Shown here piece after piece: positions 7,848 to 15,052 of a stretch of DNA of 61,612 nt. How positions within the stretch are numbered: the stretch's first letter is position 1; each line of letters begins with the position of its first letter. Below the pieces are notes generated by a model. That model ran no database searches, had not been told where the DNA came from, and was given only the letters and a program-made list of their open reading frames with translations. Source of the stretch: a virus; the IMG/VR virus record IMGVR_UViG_3300045972_000408, positions 1 through 61,612 of that record; one strand, written 5' to 3'. A program made the position numbers and the translations under genes.

Positions 7848-7859
7848 GCTTCGGCTTCC

Positions 7860-8162
7860 TTATGGCTGGAGGGGTTGAGCGCGGTTGGCCGCGCGGGGCA
7901 GCATCGCAGCGCCGAGCGCGGTGAGGCGGATGGTGCTGGCCTGGGCGTGTTTGGCGATGAAGCCTTTTTTCGCCAGCGCCAGCACGTGGGTGCAAACGCA
8001 TCCTCGCGACGAGACTCCGACGTAAAAGCCGATTTCCTCATAGGAGGGGATAGCGCCGGCGGTTTGCAGATCGTCGATGACGGCGAGGATCTTGCCTTCC
8101 ATCGGCGTCAGGGGCGGAGGCAGCGGCCAATCCTTGCCGCAGTTGGGACAGGGCGCGTTCAT
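7860..8162 (-). CDS. zinc-finger/winged-helix DNA-binding protein
   Basis: 100 residues. The N-terminus has a CPNCG half zinc knuckle. Residues about 20-75 read as a winged helix ('MEGKILAVIDDLQTAGAIPSYEEIGFYVG', 'THVLALAKKGFIAKH'), resembling the LexA-type DNA-binding fold. It probably regulates transcription within the phage. Its ATG overlaps the stop of the Gp37/Gp68 gene (ATGA). Confidence 0.72.
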   Translation of the reverse strand: MNAPCPNCGKDWPLPPPLTPMEGKILAVIDDLQTAGAIPSYEEIGFYVGVSSRGCVCTHVLALAKKGFIAKHAQASTIRLTALGAAMLPRAANRAQPLQP

Positions 8163-9280
8163 GCCGGGAATTCCTTGTGTTGAACGCCATCGAGGAGGGA
8201 GCCCGCGCGGCGCTTGCCGACGCGGTACAGGCTTGCGCCGTTGGAAAATTCAAAAAGCTTGGGGCGAGCGAAGGGAATTTCGCCGTTATCGTCGCCGGTC
8301 CAAAGCCATTCGCCATGCTGCTTGAAGAAAAACGGGACGCCAGCCGCCGCGCATTGGTCGCGCAGCGCGCGCGGCCAGTCGGGGTGCATCGGGCGCGCGT
8401 GCGGGCCGCTTTCGCCGCCAGCTATGACCCAGTCGAGGCGCGTGTGCACATAAGGCTTCTGCGCAAAGCCGCGCCCGGTGTCTTCGAATTCGGTCCATTG
8501 GCCGTCTTCCAAAAACTCCTGCCACCACCATCCTGACAGCGCATTGACCCGCATGCGGTAGGTTGGTGTGTCCCTGAAATCGAGAAAGGCGTTCTCCGCA
8601 GGGTGAATGGCGGCGAGATCGATTTCGCCAAGTTGAGGCTCGACGCTGATGAACCGCTTCGCCGCAGGTATCGCCAGAATATCGGGGATGCGTTCGTCGG
8701 CGCGGGGTTGGTCTTCGACCGTACCGCCGGCCCAGATGCCCGGCGGCGGGTTTTCGGCTGAATAATCGTCGCAGGTCGCGCGGGCGTCGCCCTGGCGCCG
8801 GTTCAGCGGATCGCAGCGGTCAAGAACTTCCTGACCGGCGACGTCGTTGACTTCGTCCCAAAACCCGCCATCGTTCAGGAGCTTGCGGGCGCGCGCGGGG
8901 CGCTTGGTGAGCCATTGAAAGGTATGGCCGCGCAAATGATGTGCGGCGATCATGAGGCCGTAGATTTCGACGATTTTCCAATCTTCGACGGCCTGATGAA
9001 ACAGGTCAGACATGGAATTGACGAAGATGCGGCGCGGCTTTTTCCAGCGCAGCGGCATGTGAAGCGCGTAGTCGGGCGCGTGCGCGATCTTGCCGGTCCA
9101 GACCGGGCCGGCTTTGCTCGGCTGGGTCAGGCCGGCGTAATGGCCGGTCGGCTGCATGCGCTCGATCCGCGCGGCCTGCGCCATCGCGTAACAATTGGTG
9201 CAGGCCGGCGAGACGATGGAGCAGCCCGCGAGCGGGTTCCATGTGGCATCGGTCCATTCGATTCCGGTTTTATCGGCCAT
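8159..9280 (-). CDS. phage Gp37/Gp68 family protein (DUF5131)
   Basis: 373 residues. The opening 'KTGIEWTDATWNPLAGCS' followed by 'PACTNCYA' is the signature of this family: three cysteines in a C-x7-C-x2-C array near the N-terminus, a radical-SAM-like arrangement. Further family features are 'RIFVNSMSDLFHQAVEDW', 'FQWLTKRPARA', 'ENPPPGIWAGGTVED', 'RFISVEPQLGEI' and 'DWVIAGGESGPHARPMHPDW'. The biochemical role is not established as far as I know; the motif suggests iron-sulfur-dependent chemistry. A central insertion of roughly 30-40 residues around 'NALSGWWWQEFLEDGQW' may be extra. Overlaps the end of the upstream HTH gene by 11 nt. Confidence 0.92.
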   Translation of the reverse strand: MADKTGIEWTDATWNPLAGCSIVSPACTNCYAMAQAARIERMQPTGHYAGLTQPSKAGPVWTGKIAHAPDYALHMPLRWKKPRRIFVNSMSDLFHQAVEDWKIVEIYGLMIAAHHLRGHTFQWLTKRPARARKLLNDGGFWDEVNDVAGQEVLDRCDPLNRRQGDARATCDDYSAENPPPGIWAGGTVEDQPRADERIPDILAIPAAKRFISVEPQLGEIDLAAIHPAENAFLDFRDTPTYRMRVNALSGWWWQEFLEDGQWTEFEDTGRGFAQKPYVHTRLDWVIAGGESGPHARPMHPDWPRALRDQCAAAGVPFFFKQHGEWLWTGDDNGEIPFARPKLFEFSNGASLYRVGKRRAGSLLDGVQHKEFPA

Positions 9281-9671
9281 CGGATGCGCCCTCGGCTTTG
9301 TTGGCGAGCATCTTCAGGCGGATGTTGATTGTCGCCGCGCTGCGCTTGCGGCCGAATTGCGCGAGGCTGGCTTCGGCGATCTCGCGGCAGACCGCGCCGG
9401 TGAGGCGCGTCGATTCGAGCATGGCGTCTTCGGCGGCGTCGAACGAGTGGACGACCACGCCGTTCTTGCGAACGCAGGAAAAGGGCTTGATCGGCTTCGG
9501 CGCCTTCAATCCCATGCTGTGCATGGCGAAGTTGATCGTGCCGGGATGGCGGTTCAGCTTCTGCGCGATGCGGCCGGCTTTCCAGCCGCGTTGCGAGAGC
9601 TGCTCGACCGTAGCGAGTTCGTCGGGCGAGAGGCGGCCTTTGACGATGGCGGGGGCGTCTTGCAGGCTCAT
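9270..9671 (-). CDS. helix-turn-helix DNA-binding protein
   Basis: 133 residues from ATG 9671, two bases after the clamp gene's stop; longer in-frame readings are shadows of the clamp. Residues 14-55 look like a helix-turn-helix of the resolvase/GcrA type ('LSPDELATVEQLSQRGWKAGRIAQKLNRHPGTI'). A second basic helical part ('RKRSAATINIRLKMLANKA') repeats the same flavour near the C-terminus. Likely a DNA-binding regulator or replication accessory; function unknown. Confidence 0.75.
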   Translation of the reverse strand: MSLQDAPAIVKGRLSPDELATVEQLSQRGWKAGRIAQKLNRHPGTINFAMHSMGLKAPKPIKPFSCVRKNGVVVHSFDAAEDAMLESTRLTGAVCREIAEASLAQFGRKRSAATINIRLKMLANKAEGASDGR

Positions 9672-9673
9672 GG

Positions 9674-10798
9674 TCAAACCCTCATCGGCATGAGGACGAT
9701 CAGCAGATCGGCGTCGGTGGCGGTGCGGAGGATGGTGGGGCTTTGGCTGTCGTTCAGTTCGATCCGGGCGTTGTCGCCGTCGAGCGCCGACAGGGCGTCG
9801 GCGAGGTAGCGGCTGTTGAAGCCGATCTCGATATGCGCGCCGGAATAGTCGCTCTCGACCTCCTCCGCCGCGCTGCCGACATCCGGATTGGCGACGGAGA
9901 GGGCCAGCGTCGGGCCTTCGAACACCAGCTTGACCGCCTTGCCGCGCTCGCTGGAGACGGTCGAGACGCGCTCGGCCGCGCTGGCGGTTTCTCCGCACGA
10001 GACCAGGGCGATGTTGACGTTCTGGGTCGGGATGACGCGGGTGTAATCGGGGAAGCTGCCATCGATCAGCTTGGAGAGGATGGTGGTTTCGCCCGAGCGG
10101 ACCATGATCTTGGTGTTGCTCAGTTCGATGTCGACGTGCGGCGCGCCGGCCTTGTCGTCTTTGGCGGCGGCCTCGGCGAGGCGCTGGATTTCGACGCAGG
10201 CGAGGCGCGGGACGATCACGCCGAAGCTGGATTCGATGCCGTCAGGCAAGGGCGCCGCTATGCGCGCGAGGCGGTGGCCATCGGTCGCGACCAGGCGCAG
10301 CTCGGTCTCGTCGGCGTGGAAATAAATGCCGTTGAGGTAGTAGCGGGTTTTCTCGGTCGATATGGCGAACGAGGTCTTCTTGATCGCCCGCGCGAGGCCT
10401 TCGGCCGGCAGGGTGAAGCGGTGGGTGATTTCGCCCTTTTCAAGCGTCGGGAAATCGCTGGACGGCAGGGTCGCGAGATGAAACTTGGCGCGGCCGGCGC
10501 GGATGACGAGGCGCGAGGTCACTGCGTCGAATTCGAGCGTGACCGCGTCGGCGGCGAGCTTGCGGACGATCTCGGCGAAGGTCGCGGCCGGGACGGTCAG
10601 GTCGCCGGGTGCGGTGATGTCGGCTTCGAGCGCGGTGTGCGCCTCGAGGTCGAGATCGGTGGCGGCAAGCGTGAGTTTTTCGCCGCTGGCGGTCAGGCGC
10701 AGATTGGCGAGGATCGGGATCGTGGTGCGCTTCTGCGCCACCCGGGAGACGAAATCGAGCGCTTTTCCGAGCGCGGCGCGGGAGAGGGTGAGTTTCAT
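9674..10798 (-). CDS. dnaN: DNA polymerase III beta subunit-like sliding clamp
   Basis: 374 residues, the full length of bacterial DnaN, with all three clamp domains: domain I from 'MKLTLSRAALGKALDFVSRVAQKRTTIPILANL', domain II around 'KTSFAISTEKTRYYLNGIYFH' and 'LVATDGHRLA', domain III around 'LIDGSFPDYTRVIP' and 'IGFNSRYLADAL'. The C-terminal strand 'VLMPMRV' matches the end of the family. A phage-borne clamp would tether polymerase or other clamp-binding proteins; no DNA polymerase is seen in the window, so it probably competes for the host polymerase III. Followed two bases later by an HTH gene and overlapped upstream by ATGA. Confidence 0.97.
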   Translation of the reverse strand: MKLTLSRAALGKALDFVSRVAQKRTTIPILANLRLTASGEKLTLAATDLDLEAHTALEADITAPGDLTVPAATFAEIVRKLAADAVTLEFDAVTSRLVIRAGRAKFHLATLPSSDFPTLEKGEITHRFTLPAEGLARAIKKTSFAISTEKTRYYLNGIYFHADETELRLVATDGHRLARIAAPLPDGIESSFGVIVPRLACVEIQRLAEAAAKDDKAGAPHVDIELSNTKIMVRSGETTILSKLIDGSFPDYTRVIPTQNVNIALVSCGETASAAERVSTVSSERGKAVKLVFEGPTLALSVANPDVGSAAEEVESDYSGAHIEIGFNSRYLADALSALDGDNARIELNDSQSPTILRTATDADLLIVLMPMRV

Positions 10799-11217
10799 TT
10801 TTGGCTCCGTGAAAGAATGGCGAGCGCTTCGCCCTGGAGGTCGTGCGGCAGCGCGCGGTCAAGCACGTGCAGGAATTCGGGAAGGTCGCCCCGGCGAAGC
10901 GCGGTGCGCAGCGCTTCCATTTCGTCCGCGAAGGCGTGATCGATGTCGTCCTCGTCTTCGTCGGGCCATCCGCACGCGCGGCTGGCGACGATGCCCCGGA
11001 TCACCGCGCGCAGATCGCCGCGCGACTTGATCTCTTCGAGCAATTGCTCGGTCGAGATGTCTTCGCCGGTGATGACGATTCTCTTGGTGACGTGGATGGC
11101 GGGCCTGACCTGCTCGCTTGTTGGCGTGGGCCAGATGAATTGAGCGAGGCGCTCGCGGGCCGCGCGAATGATCTGATGCATCTTGGTCTGTTCCGGCGTG
11201 GCGTGGATGGCCGGCAC
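10795..11217 (-). CDS. hypothetical phage protein
   Basis: 140 residues. Mostly helical; an acidic cluster 'WPDEDEDDIDHAFADEMEAL' lies in the middle and a C-terminal 'LRTALRRGDLPEFLHVLDRALPHDLQGEALAILSR' helix pair follows. No family recognised. The stop overlaps the clamp's ATG, so it is in the same transcript; a 67-nt gap separates it from the DUF2303 gene upstream. Confidence 0.7.
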   Translation of the reverse strand: MPAIHATPEQTKMHQIIRAARERLAQFIWPTPTSEQVRPAIHVTKRIVITGEDISTEQLLEEIKSRGDLRAVIRGIVASRACGWPDEDEDDIDHAFADEMEALRTALRRGDLPEFLHVLDRALPHDLQGEALAILSRSQK

Positions 11218-11284
11218 ATAGGGTGTCAGATAGGACGCCCGTCTTTCGACGGTCTATGCCCGGCCATGACGATGCGGCGTGGCG

Positions 11285-12211
11285 TCAGGCGGCCATTTCC
11301 GGCGTGGCCTCGAAGGTCGGCAGCGCGGTTTTTTCGGCGGCGATCGCGAGGTCTGCGCACACGCGGGTCGTCACCGCGAGGTCGGGGCGGTAAATCTGGT
11401 AGAACCAGAGGATCCCGCCGCCCTGGATGCGGTAGCGCAGGCGCACCGGGATGCGCGCCTTTTCGCCCAAGAAGAACGGCGCGATCGACAGCAGGAACAG
11501 GCCGGGCACTTTCAGCACGTTGCCGCCGGCGTCGCGGTGCTCTTCCTCGAACACGATCTGCGCTGCGCCGGTTTGCAGGACGCTGGCGTTTTTCACACGC
11601 GATTCGACATTGACCTGCAGGCCGCGCGACAGCGTCACCAGCTCGGCCGGCGTGGCGATTTTCGTGGCGAAAAGGTCTTCGTAATATTGGGCCTCGTCGG
11701 CGGTCGGCGCGGTCAGTTCGGCGATGCGGTCTTCGATGAATGCGGCAAAGTCGATCTGTTTGAACACTTCGCCATTGGTTTTGACCCAGGCCTTCCATTC
11801 CTCCGACAGCGGGAATTCATAGGCGATACGGTGCTTGCCGTTGTCGGGCTCGCCGGCGGTCTTGGCCTCGTGATAGTCGATCACGGCGGTGAGGCTGGGC
11901 TTGGTCCAGGTCGTGTCGGCGAAAATGGCCGAATGTTCGGTCTGGTGGCGGATGGTCAGGGCGATGAAGCTTTCGAGCGTCAGGGCCTTGGCCACGCCGC
12001 GCTTGGTCGCGGGTTTGGTGCGCCACGCTTCGAACAGGTGGGCGACACTTTCGAGCTTCGGGGTTTTGCCGGCGATGGTGAGCGCGGGAATTTGCGCGGG
12101 AATTCCGGCGGCGCCTATCGGCGCCTCGACATCAATGACTTCGGCGCCGCGCGATTCGGCGGCGAGGTCGATCAATTTTTCAAGGGTTTCTGCGTTGGCG
12201 AGTTCGGTCAT
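11285..12211 (-). CDS. DUF2303 (YfdQ-like) phage protein
   Basis: 308 residues with the outline of the DUF2303 family found in many temperate phages: a central 'ESFIALTIRHQTEHSAIFAD' segment, 'LTAVIDYHEA', 'HRIAYEFPLSEEWKAW', and the C-terminal 'IPVRLRYRIQGGGILWFYQIYRPD' block. Members are often near recombination or replication genes; no biochemical function is known to me. AAAGAGG lies six bases before ATG 12211. Confidence 0.85.
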   Translation of the reverse strand: MTELANAETLEKLIDLAAESRGAEVIDVEAPIGAAGIPAQIPALTIAGKTPKLESVAHLFEAWRTKPATKRGVAKALTLESFIALTIRHQTEHSAIFADTTWTKPSLTAVIDYHEAKTAGEPDNGKHRIAYEFPLSEEWKAWVKTNGEVFKQIDFAAFIEDRIAELTAPTADEAQYYEDLFATKIATPAELVTLSRGLQVNVESRVKNASVLQTGAAQIVFEEEHRDAGGNVLKVPGLFLLSIAPFFLGEKARIPVRLRYRIQGGGILWFYQIYRPDLAVTTRVCADLAIAAEKTALPTFEATPEMAA

Positions 12212-12244
12212 GATTGGCCTCTTTGAAGTGCTGGGGGTGAAGGG

Positions 12245-12589
12245 TCAGGCGTTGGCGCGCGGCGCGACTTCGCGCGGGCCGTTGAACATGTCGGTCTGGC
12301 GCGGGTCTTCGTTGTGCAAGGCGCCCGAGCCGTCGACGAAGAAGAAGCTGCTTTCGCGGACCTTCTTCGGACGTTTGCTGTCGAGTTCGACGTCGATGGT
12401 GGTGCCGCCGCCCTGGCTGGTGAACTTGATTTTGAGGGTCACGCTGCCGGTGACTTTGGCCTTGACGCGGCCGGCGCGGTTTTCCTCCATCGCGGCAAGC
12501 GTTCCGGTGATTTCCTCGGTCAGATCGCTCGGCAATTCGCCGCCGGCGAGAAGGCTCATCAAGGTGTTGGCGTCTCTGATTTTGGCCAT
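12245..12589 (-). CDS. hypothetical phage protein, partner of the DUF2303 gene
   Basis: 114 residues. Helical N-terminus ('DANTLMSLLAGGELPSDLTEEI'), then a beta-rich core 'GSVTLKIKFTSQGGGTTIDVELDSKRPK' and an aromatic strand 'SSFFFVDGSGALHNEDPRQTDMF'. The same kind of small protein is, as I recall, commonly found just upstream of DUF2303 genes, which supports it as real. Function unknown. Confidence 0.78.
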   Translation of the reverse strand: MAKIRDANTLMSLLAGGELPSDLTEEITGTLAAMEENRAGRVKAKVTGSVTLKIKFTSQGGGTTIDVELDSKRPKKVRESSFFFVDGSGALHNEDPRQTDMFNGPREVAPRANA

Positions 12590-12600
12590 GGGGGGCTCTT

Positions 12601-13209
12601 TCAGGCGGCTCGGCGGCGCAGCGCCGGCAGGTGGGTTTTGAAGAGTTTGTAGAGGTCTTCCGCCACCACCGACGCGGGGCGCAGGCGGTAGGTTTTGGGC
12701 AGCGCGGCGTGAGCTTCGACGTCCGCCGCCCAGGGTTTGGGCGTGCGGGCGAGGAAGTCGCGGCGCTCGGTTTGCAGCGCGCGCAGGTCGGCGGTGCGGA
12801 TGCGGCGGCGGGCACGGGCGTCTGGCTGCGGAAGACCGGCAGCTGCATAGATGGCCACGTCGATTTGCAGTTTGAGGGTGACGATGGCGGCTTTGACCGC
12901 GCTTTCCGCCCTCTGTCCCTCGATCGCGCCGGCCATGGTGGCCAGCGCCTGGGCCGTCGGCGTACTGATGTCGCCGATAAAGGCCTCGTGCGCGTCATGG
13001 AGCAGCGCGTGGGCGCGGTCTTCGGGATCGGCGGCGTCGAACACGATGATCGTGTGTTGCGCGACGCTGATCGGCTTTTCGAAGGCGCCGTTGTAGCGGT
13101 TGATATAGGCCAGCGTTTCGGCGATCTCGGCGAAGTCGACCATGTCGGGGTCGGGCGCGAGCAGGTCGAAGGCCTTGCCGGTGCGGGTCTGGGTCCAGAT
13201 GTCAGGCAT
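12601..13209 (-). CDS. HD-domain phosphohydrolase (phage nucleotidase type)
   Basis: 202 residues. Motifs of the phage HD family are complete: 'YINRYNGAFEKPISVAQHT' (first metal-binding His), 'ALLHDAHEAFIGDISTP' (His-Asp pair and the following conserved helix) and a downstream Asp near 'LKLQIDVAIYAAAG'. The N-terminal 'TGKAFDLLAPDPDMVDFAEIAETLAYI' also fits. Relatives dephosphorylate deoxynucleotides, so it probably adjusts the nucleotide pool or removes a competing dNTP. The last 60 residues are a basic extension of unclear role. Confidence 0.9.
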   Translation of the reverse strand: MPDIWTQTRTGKAFDLLAPDPDMVDFAEIAETLAYINRYNGAFEKPISVAQHTIIVFDAADPEDRAHALLHDAHEAFIGDISTPTAQALATMAGAIEGQRAESAVKAAIVTLKLQIDVAIYAAAGLPQPDARARRRIRTADLRALQTERRDFLARTPKPWAADVEAHAALPKTYRLRPASVVAEDLYKLFKTHLPALRRRAA

Positions 13210-13215
13210 GGCGCG

Positions 13216-13317
13216 TCACAATCCGATCAGAGAGCAAAAAAAGGCGAGGGTCAGGCCGAGGGCTGCGCCCGAAAGCGCATTGGCGGCGAAGTCGGCAAGT
13301 GTGGCGGCGCTTTCCAT
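13216..13317 (-). CDS. 33-residue single-span membrane peptide
   Basis: A very short ORF from ATG 13317 that shares TGATG with the stop of the upstream gene and ends 6 nt before the HD phosphohydrolase start. It encodes ESAATLADFAANALSG followed by a hydrophobic helix ending FFCSLIGL. Coupled position in an otherwise gap-free operon is the main support. Function unknown; could be a leader or membrane-active peptide. Confidence 0.5.
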   Translation of the reverse strand: MESAATLADFAANALSGAALGLTLAFFCSLIGL

Positions 13318-13550
13318 CACGGAATTTCCCTTGGCAGGTCGCGGGCGGCGCTGAGGAGATTTTGCGTCATCAGCCGGGTTTCGTTGGCGGCTTGCGCCAG
13401 ACGCTTCGCCGCCTTTTCGAGTTTTTGCGCATCGGGATTTTGGCGCATCAGCAGTCCTGACAGGTCGCTGACAGCGAGCGTCTGCGACACGCTGCATCGC
13501 AGGATGCCGTTCATTTCGGTGCGGATGCTCGACAGGTCAGCATCGGGCAT
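13317..13550 (-). CDS. small helical hypothetical protein
   Basis: 77 residues from ATG 13550, one base after the upstream stop. Composition is helical: 'MNGILRCSVSQTLAVSDLSGLLMRQNPDAQKLEKAAKRLAQAANETRL'. No motif is recognised. It belongs to the compact run of small genes at the head of the leftward operon. Confidence 0.62.
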   Translation of the reverse strand: MPDADLSSIRTEMNGILRCSVSQTLAVSDLSGLLMRQNPDAQKLEKAAKRLAQAANETRLMTQNLLSAARDLPREIP

Positions 13551-13551
13551 T

Positions 13552-13935
13552 TCAGCGGACCATCGCCGGCGAGCGGGTGACGGGAACGCCAAAATCCAGC
13601 GCCACCGCTTTGGCGACGATCTCGTAAAGCTCGGCCACGGTTTCGTCGCGCCGCAGCGCGAAACACGACCGCACGGCGGGCGGGTAGCGCCCTGCCCCGT
13701 CGAACGTCATGCCGCGCATGCGTTCGAGCAGCGCGAGCGCGTCTTCGTGCTGGCCGTCGGACACCGCGAAGCGCACCGTCTCGGCAAGCAGGTCGAGTTC
13801 GCATTCGATATGGGCCATGACGGCGGCGGCGGCGCGGCGGTCGGGCGCGGGCGCCTTGCTCAGCGCGCGGACCTGCGCACCGAGAAACCGGTCGGCCATA
13901 TCGACGATGCGGGCGGCGGGGTGAAGGTTCGTCAT
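13552..13935 (-). CDS. hypothetical phage protein
   Basis: 127 residues from ATG 13935 (ATGA overlap with the upstream stop; a longer in-frame start at 14007 would run into that gene). Largely helical with 'AARIVDMADRFLGAQVRAL', 'AAAAVMAHIECELDLLAETV' and 'EDALALLERMRGMTF'. No family recognised. Confidence 0.68.
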   Translation of the reverse strand: MTNLHPAARIVDMADRFLGAQVRALSKAPAPDRRAAAAVMAHIECELDLLAETVRFAVSDGQHEDALALLERMRGMTFDGAGRYPPAVRSCFALRRDETVAELYEIVAKAVALDFGVPVTRSPAMVR

Positions 13936-14129
13936 GGCCGGGCCTCTTTGAAAGCGAGGCCGCGCGCGGCGGCGGGATGGGCCGCCGGCGATGCGGGGAG
14001 GCCGCAAGACGGCGCCGGCGTCGTGAAGGCGGCGTCAAGCGCGGCGTAAGTCCATGCCAGCATCACCGTGGCGAAAGCCAGGGTGAGAAAGGCGGCAGTG
14101 AAGGTGAGGTTGCCAGATCGACGGAGCAT
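13932..14129 (-). CDS. small membrane protein
   Basis: 65 residues: short basic N-terminus MLRRSGN, one transmembrane helix (about 9-33, TFTAAFLTLAFATVMLAWTYAAL), then a Pro/Ala-rich tail ending in KEARP. Overlaps both neighbours (TGATG upstream, ATGA downstream). Function unknown; could be an early membrane-acting protein. Confidence 0.65.
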   Translation of the reverse strand: MLRRSGNLTFTAAFLTLAFATVMLAWTYAALDAAFTTPAPSCGLPASPAAHPAAARGLAFKEARP

Positions 14130-14896
14130 CAGGCTTCCCCTTCGATGTGGGGCGCATGCCTGTTGCCTTCGAAGCGCGCGAGGTTTTCGCGCATGACGGC
14201 GTCGAAAGCGACGAAGGGCTTGGCTTGCGGGCTTGACCGGTCAAAGACGCCCGTCGCGTCGCCGCGCGGATGGGCGGGATCAATGCCCCACTGGCTGGCG
14301 ACGGTGATCCGCTCGTCATCGGGCGCGCGGGTCTCGGACCAGGCGCGCGCCGCCAGCTCGCGGGCTTCCATCTGAAACTGGGTGATCTGGCGGCGGGACC
14401 AACCGCAATCGACCAGCGCCTCAAAACCGGCAAAGCAGTGTTCGCGCCTGAGATCGTTGAGGTCTTGAGCCATCAACGCAATGATTGCGCGCGGCTCCGT
14501 CAGCCCGCAGCGCGGGCCGGAAATGATGGGACATGGCCTTGCATATTCCAGGCTGGCGCCGGCATTGTCCGCGTTGGAGGAATCGACCCCATGGCCAGCA
14601 TGATCGCCCATTGGATTGTCGCCGACGCTTATCGTCGTCTGGCCGTCGCCGCTGCAGGGGAAGGGGGGCTTGACGATATTGCCATCGCCGCTATCGAGCA
14701 AAGCGCTGTGAACGCCGCTATCGAAGCGGCGCGAAGCGGCGCGCTGCCCGGCGGCAAGGCTGGCGCGCATGAAATTGCCGATGGGGTCAAGGTTGCGGGC
14801 GGGCTGTTCCGCCAGTTGCGTCTCATTCGGGACGGCGTCCACTGACGCGCGCGCATCCATCGGTCCCGCGCAGGGACCGGAAAGGCTCTTTGGCAT
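14129..14896 (-). CDS. hypothetical protein, first gene of the leftward early operon
   Basis: 255 residues from ATG 14896, which has GGAG eight bases upstream. The N-terminal half is low-complexity and Ser/Gly/Asp-rich. The C-terminal half is more protein-like: 'EPRAIIALMAQDLNDLRREHCFAGFEALVDCGWSRRQITQFQMEARELAARAW' reads as a helical domain that may bind DNA. It starts 40 nt downstream of the operator pair, so it is the first product made from the leftward promoter. Confidence 0.65.
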   Translation of the reverse strand: MPKSLSGPCAGPMDARASVDAVPNETQLAEQPARNLDPIGNFMRASLAAGQRAASRRFDSGVHSALLDSGDGNIVKPPFPCSGDGQTTISVGDNPMGDHAGHGVDSSNADNAGASLEYARPCPIISGPRCGLTEPRAIIALMAQDLNDLRREHCFAGFEALVDCGWSRRQITQFQMEARELAARAWSETRAPDDERITVASQWGIDPAHPRGDATGVFDRSSPQAKPFVAFDAVMRENLARFEGNRHAPHIEGEA

Positions 14897-14935
14897 TGGC
14901 AAGGCTCCATCGGTGGGAAGGCCGATGGAGAGAAC

Positions 14936-14961
14936 CTAATACGGTAATTTTACCGCGTCAA
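14936..14961 (-). promoter_or_regulatory. predicted leftward early promoter
   Basis: On the minus strand TTGACG (14961-14956) directly abuts operator 14942-14955, and TATTAG (14941-14936) follows it. The spacing between these two boxes is 14 nt, shorter than ideal; the next candidate -10 begins 2-3 bases further on. The operator lying between the boxes means a bound repressor would block polymerase. Confidence 0.5.
14942..14955. promoter_or_regulatory. repressor operator, leftward promoter, inner
   Basis: CGGTAATTTTACCG: inverted half-sites CGGTAA and TTACCG (one base off perfect symmetry). One of four such 14-mers in the immunity region; likely bound by the repressor at 15906-16523. Confidence 0.75.
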
Positions 14962-14968
14962 TCATAAT

Positions 14969-14982
14969 CGGTAAATTTACCG
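14969..14982. promoter_or_regulatory. repressor operator, leftward promoter, outer
   Basis: CGGTAAATTTACCG, a perfect 14-bp palindrome, 27 bp centre-to-centre from the inner site and just upstream of the leftward -35 box. A lone half-site TTTACCG (15046-15052) also abuts the start codon of the exonuclease gene. Confidence 0.78.
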
Positions 14983-15052
14983 CTTTTCCGCCGCTCGACG
15001 CTGTTTTAGTTATGGGCATTGGCGAAATTGTATTTTTTGGGCGCATTTACCG

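Noticed and set aside
10485-12226. Long plus-strand ORFs opposite the clamp and DUF2303 genes
   Set aside because: Arg-rich or Gly/Asp-rich shadows of minus-strand genes with full-length family matches.
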